Below are positions 1 through 5,109 of a stretch of DNA of 5,109 nt, in pieces. This DNA comes from Bacteroidota bacterium (GTDB lineage: Bacteria > Bacteroidota > Bacteroidia > Chitinophagales > Chitinophagaceae): contig JAJXYG010000366.1 in NCBI GenBank assembly GCA_021780705.1, positions 1 through 5,109 on the forward strand, read 5' to 3'. The number at the start of each line of letters is the position of its first letter. Within the stretch, counting starts at the first letter, position 1. Under the pieces are notes generated by a model. That model saw only the letters and a program-made list of their open reading frames with translations. It did not search any database and was not told where the DNA came from. Made by a program: the position numbers and the translations under genes.

Positions 1-1
1 C

Positions 2-1150
2 GGGGAAGGGGAAGTGCATTTCGATGCGGGCAATTGCAGGGTTCCGGTCTTTTTAAATAACCGGGAACAGCGGACCGGGATCATGAAAGACCATGATTTG
101 CTTCGAATAGGTACTTCAGTATGGAGGGTGACCCAAGAGACTTCTGGGGATAAAACCGGTAAAGGGGGCCTTCGGGGGACTTTCAGCGGACTGATTGGCC
201 TGGAGGAACTGAAGGATTTTAAATTGAGTAATATTTTCTCGGAGGTGTTCAAAAAGCATACCTCAGAGGAAATGGAGGAACAGTTGATCACCGGCACTGC
301 CGGTCACACTCCCTTTCTGGACAATGTGGAAATCGGATGGGGTAAGCCCTGGCTATTTGCCAGATTACTCGGGATTTCCACGGTGCTTGCCGTGTTGCTC
401 TATGGCGGTTTTATGATTTATGACAATGACAACCTGGTTCCCGGACTGATTTTCGTGGGCAGTTTTGCCGTACCGGTATCCACCCTGGTATTCTTCCTGG
501 AAATGAATGTGACCCGAAATGTCTCCATCTTCATGCTGATGCAACTGCTATTTGTAGGCGGGATCGTGTCCCTGCTGGTCGCGCTGCTATTCTATAGCAA
601 TTTTGATGTTTTTGAAACCTACCTCGGTGCCTCTGCGGCCGGAATCATTGAAGAATCGGCCAAAGTACTCATCGTCATCCTGCTGGTTGGAAAATCCACC
701 CGGTATCGCTGGATCCTCAATGGCCTGCTATTCGGCGCAGCTGTGGGAACGGGATTCGGAGCTTTTGAAAGTGCAGGTTATGCCTTCCGGATCATCATTA
801 ATGATGGCTTGATCCCGGGAGCTGACAATATCATCACCCGGGGAATTCTGGCTCCTTTCATGCACGTGGTGTGGACTGCCAATATCGCAGCAGCCCTGTG
901 GATGGTGAAAAAGGACAAACCCTTCCAATGGGACATGCTCAAAGAACCCGCATTTTTGCGGATTTTTATCGCCATGATGCTGGCGCACATGCTCTGGAAT
1001 GCCCCTTTCTACCTGATGCCCCTTCCTTTGGGCATTGACCTGAAGCATGTGCTTCTGGGAATCGTGGAATGGATCATTTGTTTCAGATTGATTCAAACGG
1101 GGCTCCATCAATTAAAGGCCGCCCGGGAGCAAAATCTGTCCTCTTTCTGA
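2..1150 (+). CDS. PrsW-family glutamic-type intramembrane protease, N-terminus cut by window edge
   Basis: This is a polytopic inner-membrane protease of the PrsW/CAAX-protease-like superfamily, which cleaves membrane proteins within or next to the bilayer. Numbering from the GTG at 14, the family motifs are all visible: EExxK at 213-217 (EESAK), FxxxE at 248-252, and the two histidine motifs at H284 (PFMHVVWT) and H325 (LAHMLWN). About eight hydrophobic segments lie between residues 113 and 361. Residues 1-100 are soluble, and residues 11-39 (VFLNN, DHDLLRIG, VWRV) resemble the last strands of an FHA domain. The frame stays open to the left edge (four more residues, GEGE), so the GTG at 14 is probably internal and the true start lies outside. 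A linker rich in acidic and basic residues (about 62-112) leads into the first membrane segment. The family call is firm, the FHA part is tentative and the substrate is unknown. In Bacillus subtilis PrsW performs site-1 cleavage of anti-sigma factor RsiW, but no anti-sigma gene is visible here. Confidence 0.88.
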   Translation, partial: GEGEVHFDAGNCRVPVFLNNREQRTGIMKDHDLLRIGTSVWRVTQETSGDKTGKGGLRGTFSGLIGLEELKDFKLSNIFSEVFKKHTSEEMEEQLITGTAGHTPFLDNVEIGWGKPWLFARLLGISTVLAVLLYGGFMIYDNDNLVPGLIFVGSFAVPVSTLVFFLEMNVTRNVSIFMLMQLLFVGGIVSLLVALLFYSNFDVFETYLGASAAGIIEESAKVLIVILLVGKSTRYRWILNGLLFGAAVGTGFGAFESAGYAFRIIINDGLIPGADNIITRGILAPFMHVVWTANIAAALWMVKKDKPFQWDMLKEPAFLRIFIAMMLAHMLWNAPFYLMPLPLGIDLKHVLLGIVEWIICFRLIQTGLHQLKAAREQNLSSF

Positions 1151-1158
1151 GCCCTCCT

Positions 1159-1184
1159 TGTGCCAGGCAGACGGCACACCTGCC
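1159..1184. repeat. Two overlapping small inverted repeats after the protease gene
   Basis: TGTGCC (1159-1164) pairs with GGCACA (1173-1178) around an 8-base loop. GGCAG (1166-1170) pairs with CTGCC (1180-1184). The two stems overlap and exclude each other. They start 8 bases after the protease stop codon, but no T-run follows, so this is not a canonical intrinsic terminator. It might still end or stabilise the upstream transcript. Confidence 0.3.
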
Positions 1185-1250
1185 CCCTTCATCCCCTAAA
1201 ATAAAGGGTATATCCTTCCCGGGAATAAAGATTCTCCTCGGGGATGTAAC

Positions 1251-1280
1251 TTTATTTGCTTTCAATCGTACTTATGTTTT
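1251..1280 (+). promoter_or_regulatory. Weak Bacteroidota-type promoter candidate for the GIN-domain gene
   Basis: TATGTTTT at 1273-1280 matches seven of eight positions of the Bacteroidota -7 element TAnnTTTG. Eighteen bases upstream is TTTA (1251-1254), a one-off match to the -33 TTTG. A start of transcription near 1285 would leave a leader of only about 15 bases before the ATG at 1301. The leader is A-rich with no Shine-Dalgarno sequence, as is usual in this phylum. The match is imperfect, so this is only a candidate. Confidence 0.28.
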
Positions 1281-1300
1281 TCCCCAGTAAAAATTGAATT

Positions 1301-2020
1301 ATGAAAAAATTATTATTACCTGTCCTGGCCCTCCTGACACTTCAGTCCTTTGGCCAGAGATGGAAATCCATTCGTGGAAACGGAAACATGACCCAGGCAA
1401 CCCGGACCGTCGAACCTTACACCGGAATTAATTCCCAGGGATCCTGGAATATTGTCATCAAGGAAGGCACTCCCGGAAACCTCACACTTGAAGGCGATGA
1501 AAACCTGATTCCCTACCTGGAAACCATCGTAAAAAACGGGGTATTGACCATCCGGCCCAAAGATGGAGTGAACCTCAGATCCACCCACAGGATGACGGTA
1601 GAAGTCCCCATGAATCAGATCAAATCCTTGAAAATCAGCGGTAGCGGAGACATCAAAGGAAAGGGAGGTTTTACCAATGATGGCCAAACGGATATTGCCG
1701 TATCGGGCTCAGGGAACCTGGAACTGGAATTTGACACCTTTACCGACCTGGACGTACAGGTATCCGGCAGCGGCAAAGTGCAAATGAAAGGCAACACCCG
1801 CAGCCTGAAAGCCCATGTCAGCGGAAGCGGAAATATCGATTGCCGTAATACCCGGACCAATGACCTCACGGCCATGGTAAGTGGCAGCGGGAATATCAGG
1901 GTGAACGCCGATAAAAGCATCCATGCGGTGGTCAGCGGCAGTGGAAATGTATTCTACACCGGAAATCCTGAAAAGGTAGAAAAGGTGACTTCAGGAAGCG
2001 GCAAGGTCATTAAAATGTGA
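1301..2020 (+). CDS. Secreted head-GIN domain (DUF2807) beta-repeat protein
   Basis: This is a 239-residue exported protein of unknown biochemical role from the GIN-domain/DUF2807 family, which is common in Bacteroidota. Residues 1-18 form a Sec signal peptide (MKK, then a leucine-rich core, with likely cleavage after SFG before Q19). The mature protein starts with a short lead and the typical block YTGINSQGSWNIVI (40-53), followed by a strand-rich region with LEGDENLIPYLE (63-74). From residue 113 to the end, SGSG recurs seven times, at 113, 135, 155, 174, 194, 212 and 231, spaced 18-22 residues apart and usually followed by N, D or K and a hydrophobic residue. This periodicity fits a right-handed parallel beta-helix-like fold with one SGSG turn per coil. 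No catalytic motif is evident. The start is supported by the signal peptide and A-rich leader. The gene stands alone on its strand and converges on the oxidoreductase gene. Adhesion or cell-surface roles have been suggested for the family, but nothing here shows which applies. Confidence 0.9.
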   Translation: MKKLLLPVLALLTLQSFGQRWKSIRGNGNMTQATRTVEPYTGINSQGSWNIVIKEGTPGNLTLEGDENLIPYLETIVKNGVLTIRPKDGVNLRSTHRMTVEVPMNQIKSLKISGSGDIKGKGGFTNDGQTDIAVSGSGNLELEFDTFTDLDVQVSGSGKVQMKGNTRSLKAHVSGSGNIDCRNTRTNDLTAMVSGSGNIRVNADKSIHAVVSGSGNVFYTGNPEKVEKVTSGSGKVIKM

Positions 2021-2029
2021 GTACGCCTG

Positions 2030-3409
2030 CTATCCCAACACTTTCAGATTTTCCGGATCCCATCCCATGATCCGGTTTTGGAAATAACTCTCATTGCACA
2101 ACAGGGCGGGTGCTGCAGCACGGTATCCGAATAAGGCATTCTCGGCCACCTGCCCTGAGGTGCGTATGGCATGAATCCAGTTGTAGTGGTGGTCGAAATG
2201 TGCCCCCTTGTAGCCTTCTTCAGCGGTATACTCCAGCTTCTCAGGATCCAGCATGGTCTTTCTTTCATAAACATATTCCTTTCCTGAAGCCGCGTTTTTG
2301 GTCTTCATCAGGGGATCATCCGCATCCACTACATTCCGGTTCTTAAAGACCGTCACCTTATCCCATTCTACGGTCATGGAGCCCTCGCTTCCCACCATCC
2401 GAAGATAGTTCGTACCGCCGGTCCCATCCACAAAATTGACCCGCAGGGACAAATTGAAGGCAGGGTGTACCGGAGTTTCAGGATAGTCAAACATACCCAA
2501 CATGATGTCGGGCACTTCCCTGCCGTCCTTCCAGTACCTCAATCCCCCGGTCGCCATGATTTTATTGGGGCCCATAGAACCCGTTACAAAATGCAGGCTC
2601 GAAAATAAGTGGACAAACAGGTCCCCCGATACTCCCGTTCCGTAGTCACGGTAGTTGCGCCACCTGAAAAACCGGGTCGCATCAAATGGACGTTTGGTGG
2701 TATGGAGCAAATAACGGTCCCAATCCACGGTAACCGGTGAAGCGTCATCAGGGATCGGATACTGCCAGGCCCCAATCGGGGACATCCTGGCCCAAAAGCC
2801 TTCGGCATAGTTCAGCGCCCCAATGGCCCCCTGCTTCAGCAACTCTTTTGCCTTTTCATTTCCGAGAGAACTCATCCCCTGGCTGCCCACCTGAAACACC
2901 ACTTTGTTTCGTTCCTGCGCTTCCATCACGGCGGGACCTTCCGAAATGTCATGCACCATGGGTTTTTCGCAATACACATGTTTGCCCTTGTTCATGGCAG
3001 CCACTGAAATATCCTTGTGCCAAAAATCCGGTACGGCAATGATGACGGCATCGACATCCTTTCTTTCCAAAACCTCCCGGTAGTCACGGGTAGTAAACAA
3101 ATCACTTCCCCAACGCTTCTTTGCTTCCTGCAGCCTGCCATCATACAGATCGCAGACGCCGACCAATTTCACACCAGGTACCGATAGACAGGTGGTGCCA
3201 TCAGCCACCCCCATCCCCCCGGAACCAATCAGGGCCACATTGACCTGGTCGTTGGGTCCGAAATAGGATTTTTCCTTGAGAAATTCCCGGAGGTGCAATC
3301 GGCGGTCCCGGGCGGTAATGATAGTGGGAAGCATGGAGGCGCCAATCACTCCCTTGGTTACACGTGTAATGAATTTGCGGCGTGAGTTGCCTGTATTATT
3401 TTTTGTCAT
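2030..3409 (-). CDS. Tat-exported Gfo/Idh/MocA family oxidoreductase
   Basis: This 459-residue protein is a predicted NAD(P)-dependent oxidoreductase acting on a sugar or sugar derivative. The N-terminus carries a twin-arginine signal: SRRKFI at 9-14, then a hydrophobic stretch (about 20-33), which indicates export in folded form. The Rossmann domain follows, with the nucleotide-binding loop GSGGMG at 62-67, an acidic residue closing strand two (VCDLYD, 85-90), AVPDFWH (125-131), and the family hallmark CEKPM at 147-151, whose K149 is the usual catalytic-site lysine. The C-terminal alpha/beta domain includes GDLFVHLF (262-269), with D263 and H267 in the expected DxxxH pattern, and HHYNWIHAIRTSG (407-419). 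Length is normal for the long, Tat-type bacterial branch. The ATG at 3409 is preceded by an A/T-rich leader without a Shine-Dalgarno sequence. The gene is divergent from the fucosidase, which suggests a shared role in glycan breakdown. The substrate cannot be read from the sequence. GH109-like hydrolases use the same fold with bound NAD, so a glycosidase activity is a possible alternative. Confidence 0.9.
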   Translation of the reverse strand: MTKNNTGNSRRKFITRVTKGVIGASMLPTIITARDRRLHLREFLKEKSYFGPNDQVNVALIGSGGMGVADGTTCLSVPGVKLVGVCDLYDGRLQEAKKRWGSDLFTTRDYREVLERKDVDAVIIAVPDFWHKDISVAAMNKGKHVYCEKPMVHDISEGPAVMEAQERNKVVFQVGSQGMSSLGNEKAKELLKQGAIGALNYAEGFWARMSPIGAWQYPIPDDASPVTVDWDRYLLHTTKRPFDATRFFRWRNYRDYGTGVSGDLFVHLFSSLHFVTGSMGPNKIMATGGLRYWKDGREVPDIMLGMFDYPETPVHPAFNLSLRVNFVDGTGGTNYLRMVGSEGSMTVEWDKVTVFKNRNVVDADDPLMKTKNAASGKEYVYERKTMLDPEKLEYTAEEGYKGAHFDHHYNWIHAIRTSGQVAENALFGYRAAAPALLCNESYFQNRIMGWDPENLKVLG

Positions 3410-3480
3410 AATGGTATTTTGATTTATTTTGTTGAAGGAAAAGCAATCTTTTTTGGCTCTCTAAAAATACGCCTTCCAAT

Positions 3481-3488
3481 CAAAATTA
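3481..3488 (-). promoter_or_regulatory. Probable -7 promoter element for the oxidoreductase gene
   Basis: Read on the minus strand this is TAATTTTG, a perfect match to the Bacteroidota -7 consensus TAnnTTTG. It would start transcription near 3476 and give a leader of roughly 65 bases before the ATG at 3409. No TTTG is found 19-21 bases further upstream, so the -33 half is missing or degenerate. It sits in the 148-base divergent region 3410-3557, which must also hold the fucosidase promoter. For that gene I see only a poor candidate (TTTA at 3497-3500, TACACCTT at 3521-3528). Confidence 0.38.
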
Positions 3489-3496
3489 CCAGTGGT
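3488..3496. promoter_or_regulatory. Small dyad ACCAgTGGT, possible operator
   Basis: ACCA and TGGT are arranged as an inverted repeat around a single central G, flanked by AAAA on the left (after two T) and TTTT on the right. It touches the candidate -7 element of the oxidoreductase promoter and lies midway between the two divergent genes, where a regulator could control both. A 4+4 base dyad is short and may be chance. Confidence 0.2.
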
Positions 3497-3557
3497 TTTA
3501 TTTACCCGGGGACCAGAGTCTACACCTTCCTGACCATTCCCCTTAAAAAACGAGCAT

Positions 3558-4889
3558 ATGAGAAAAATCGGGTTGATTCTTGCATTTGCATTACTATCTG
3601 CATTCGGTCTAAAGGCACAAACCTATACCCCTACCGCAGAAAACCTGGCCGCACGAAAAGTATTTAATAACGACCGGTTCGGACTCTTCATCCACTGGGG
3701 CCCCTTCAGCATATTGGGGCAGGGAGAATGGGTGATGAACAACCTCAACATCCAGGTGAATAATTATAAAAGGCTGATGACTTTTTTTGATCCGGTATAT
3801 TTCGATGCCGACCAGTGGGTGAAAATGGCCAAGGATGCGGGAATGAAATACATTACCCTCATAACCCGCCACCATGACGGGTTCAGCATGTGGGACACGA
3901 AGTATTCAGATTTCAATATCATGAATACCCCGTATGGAAAGGATGTAGTCAAGCAAATAGCCGATGCCTGCCATAAGGAGGGTATCCAGCTTTTCCTGTA
4001 TTATTCGCTGCTGGATTGGGGAAGAGAAGATTACCCGCATGAGACGGGAAGGACCGGACAGGGTACCGGCAGAAAGGGGCACGGAGATTATGCCTCTTAC
4101 CTGAAATTCATGGAAAACCAGCTCACCGAGCTGCTCACCCATTATGGGAAAATTGCCGGTATCTGGTTTGACGGGTATTGGGACCAGACTCCTCCCGAAG
4201 GGGCCGCAGACCGGACCCCACGCATCGACTGGCATCTTGATGAGATCTACAGCCTGATCCACCGCCTGCAGCCCCAGTGCCTGATAGGCAACAATCACCA
4301 CCTGACCCCCTTTCCCGGAGAAGATTTTCAAATGTTCGAAAAAGACCTTCCGGGTGAAAACAAGTCCGGTCTGAATTTCCAAAAGAGCGACCAGGCCCTC
4401 CCTCTGGAGACCTGTGAGACGATGAACAATTCCTGGGGATTTAACATCACTGACACCAGCTACAAGTCCTTTCCTACCCTGATCCATTATCTGGTCAATG
4501 CGGCAGGAAGAAATGCCAATTTTCTGCTCAATGTGGGGCCCATGCCCAATGGGAGAATTCAACAGGAATTTGTCGACACCCTGAAAGAAATCGGAAAATG
4601 GATGCGGGAAAACGGCTCCACTATTTATGAGACCCGCGGAAACATTATCGCCCCACAGAAATGGGGGGTAATCACGGCCAAAGATCATTTCCTGTTTGTC
4701 CACATACTTCAACTTCCGGCAGGTTCCTCTTTCATATTCCTTCCCAACCTGAAGGAAAAGATTGTGAAGGCGATTACCTTCAAAGACCACACTCCGGTGC
4801 GTTTCAAACAAATATCCGAAGGGGTATTTATCTATCTGGATGGGGTAAAAAAGAGTCCTCCCGATACCATCATCGAGCTGGAACAATGA
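3558..4889 (+). CDS. Alpha-L-fucosidase, glycoside hydrolase family 29
   Basis: This 443-residue enzyme is predicted to remove terminal alpha-L-fucose from glycans with retention of configuration. Residues 1-20 form a Sec signal peptide ending in LKA, with cleavage before Q21, so the protein is periplasmic or secreted; there is no lipobox cysteine. The GH29 (beta/alpha)8 domain shows FGLFIHWG (41-48), the substrate-site motif RHHDGFSMWD (104-113), the nucleophile motif IWFDGYW (202-208) with D205 as the catalytic aspartate, the tryptophan motif ETMNNSWGF (287-295), and LLNVGPMPNG (323-332). The general acid/base varies between GH29 subgroups and I do not assign it. The last 80 or so residues form a small beta-rich C-terminal domain. 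Length is normal for a single-domain GH29. The ATG is chosen because it gives an intact signal peptide; the leader is A-rich with no Shine-Dalgarno sequence. The gene diverges from the oxidoreductase gene. No SusC/SusD genes lie in view. The family call is firm; linkage specificity is unknown. Confidence 0.95.
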   Translation: MRKIGLILAFALLSAFGLKAQTYTPTAENLAARKVFNNDRFGLFIHWGPFSILGQGEWVMNNLNIQVNNYKRLMTFFDPVYFDADQWVKMAKDAGMKYITLITRHHDGFSMWDTKYSDFNIMNTPYGKDVVKQIADACHKEGIQLFLYYSLLDWGREDYPHETGRTGQGTGRKGHGDYASYLKFMENQLTELLTHYGKIAGIWFDGYWDQTPPEGAADRTPRIDWHLDEIYSLIHRLQPQCLIGNNHHLTPFPGEDFQMFEKDLPGENKSGLNFQKSDQALPLETCETMNNSWGFNITDTSYKSFPTLIHYLVNAAGRNANFLLNVGPMPNGRIQQEFVDTLKEIGKWMRENGSTIYETRGNIIAPQKWGVITAKDHFLFVHILQLPAGSSFIFLPNLKEKIVKAITFKDHTPVRFKQISEGVFIYLDGVKKSPPDTIIELEQ

Positions 4890-4895
4890 CAATGA

Positions 4896-4909
4896 TTCCC
4901 GGCCGGGGA
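4896..4909. terminator. GC-rich hairpin between convergent genes, possible bidirectional terminator
   Basis: The core CCCGGCCGGG (4898-4907) is perfectly self-complementary. Counting flanking pairs it can form a six-pair stem with a GGCC loop, including one G-T wobble. It lies in the 24-base gap between the fucosidase stop and the stop of the convergent minus-strand gene, where a shared terminator is expected. The T-run on either side is weak, so strength is doubtful. Confidence 0.35.
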
Positions 4910-4913
4910 AAGG

Positions 4914-5109
4914 TTATTTGAATTTGTGGAGATAGATATAGGCCACGATGACGGCTGCAAAAACCAGGATTCCCAGAATGATCGGGAAGGCATAGGACTT
5001 GCGGACGGGTTCGAGATAACCTTCTTCTGCATCTTCAAAAGCACTGAGGATTTCGTGGCGATTCTCTGCGACCGGTTTGGGCCGGGGAAGGTCTTTGGTT
5101 TCAGATCGG
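4914..5109 (-). CDS. C-terminal part of an unidentified membrane-anchored protein
   Basis: The minus strand is open from the right edge of the window to a TAA at 4914-4916, giving the last 64 residues of a protein whose start lies outside. The visible part begins with a proline- and charge-rich stretch (DLPRPKPVAENRHEILSAFE). An acidic patch and a basic one follow (EDAEEG, then PVRKS). A single hydrophobic span comes next, at about residues 41-60 of the fragment (FPIILGILVFAAVIVAYIYL), and the end is the basic tail HKFK. This pattern fits a C-terminal membrane anchor, or the last helix of a longer membrane protein, with the basic tail probably on the cytoplasmic side. I do not recognise the family. 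Support for coding is the uninterrupted frame, the coherent transmembrane segment with charged flanks, and the position of the stop just beyond the convergent fucosidase gene. The alternative minus-strand frame here runs into the fucosidase gene and gives a low-complexity product. Confidence 0.62.
   Translation of the reverse strand, partial: RSETKDLPRPKPVAENRHEILSAFEDAEEGYLEPVRKSYAFPIILGILVFAAVIVAYIYLHKFK

Noticed and set aside
14..16. GTG at 14 as the true start of the protease
   Set aside because: The frame is open to the left edge and a start here would cut through the FHA-like segment, so the gene more likely begins outside the window.
728..1111. Minus-strand open frame of 127 codons inside the protease gene
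   Set aside because: It lies opposite the most conserved part of the PrsW domain, and its product is His/Gln-rich without any domain pattern.
1255..1280. TTTG at 1255-1258 as the -33 element for the TATGTTTT at 1273
   Set aside because: The spacing is only 14 bases, well short of the 19-21 usual for Bacteroidota promoters.
1069..1290. Plus-strand open frame of 73 codons spanning the end of the protease gene and the following gap
   Set aside because: It starts inside the protease gene in another frame, has no plausible leader, and its product has no recognisable feature.
1316..1920. Minus-strand open frames opposite the GIN-domain gene
   Set aside because: Their repetitive Pro/Leu-rich or similar products simply mirror the SGSG repeat codons of the sense gene.
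3419..3667. Plus-strand open frame of 82 codons covering the divergent region and the start of the fucosidase gene
   Set aside because: It overlaps the signal peptide and first residues of the GH29 protein in another frame, and its own product is low in recognisable features.
3906..4892. Minus-strand open frame of 328 codons opposite the fucosidase gene
   Set aside because: The plus strand carries a complete GH29 enzyme with all family motifs across the same bases. The antisense product shows no recognisable domain or signal, and it is best explained as a shadow of the GH29 codon pattern.

Overview
The window looks like an ordinary chromosomal stretch from a member of the Bacteroidota. Base composition is roughly balanced. 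The evidence for the phylum is the gene families present (an intramembrane protease of the PrsW type with a long cytoplasmic N-terminus, a head-GIN/DUF2807 secreted protein, a Tat-exported Gfo/Idh/MocA protein and a periplasmic GH29 fucosidase), A-rich leaders without a Shine-Dalgarno sequence in front of start codons, and a match to the TAnnTTTG -7 promoter element. A flavobacterial or cytophagal origin fits, but the sequence does not settle the family.

Layout from left to right: (1) 2-1150, plus strand, a PrsW-type glutamic intramembrane protease whose N-terminus is cut by the window edge and whose first visible residues look like the end of an FHA domain; (2) 1151-1300, a gap with small inverted repeats and a weak promoter candidate; (3) 1301-2020, plus strand, a secreted GIN-domain beta-repeat protein; (4) 2030-3409, minus strand, a twin-arginine Gfo/Idh/MocA oxidoreductase that converges tail-to-tail on gene 3 with 9 bases between the stops; (5) 3410-3557, a divergent promoter region; (6) 3558-4889, plus strand, a GH29 alpha-L-fucosidase with a Sec signal peptide; (7) 4914-5109, minus strand, the C-terminal 64 residues of an unidentified protein with a C-terminal membrane anchor, again tail-to-tail with its neighbour.

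The only pair that suggests joint function is the fucosidase and the divergently transcribed oxidoreductase. Both carry export signals and share a 148-base intergenic region, so they may act together on a fucosylated glycan in the periplasm. This is inference from position. No SusC/SusD pair, regulator, sulfatase or transporter is visible to confirm a polysaccharide utilization locus. I see no mobile element, CRISPR array, tRNA or rRNA, and no convincing new multi-gene system. The points most worth a second look are the FHA-like/PrsW fusion and the exported oxidoreductase beside the fucosidase.
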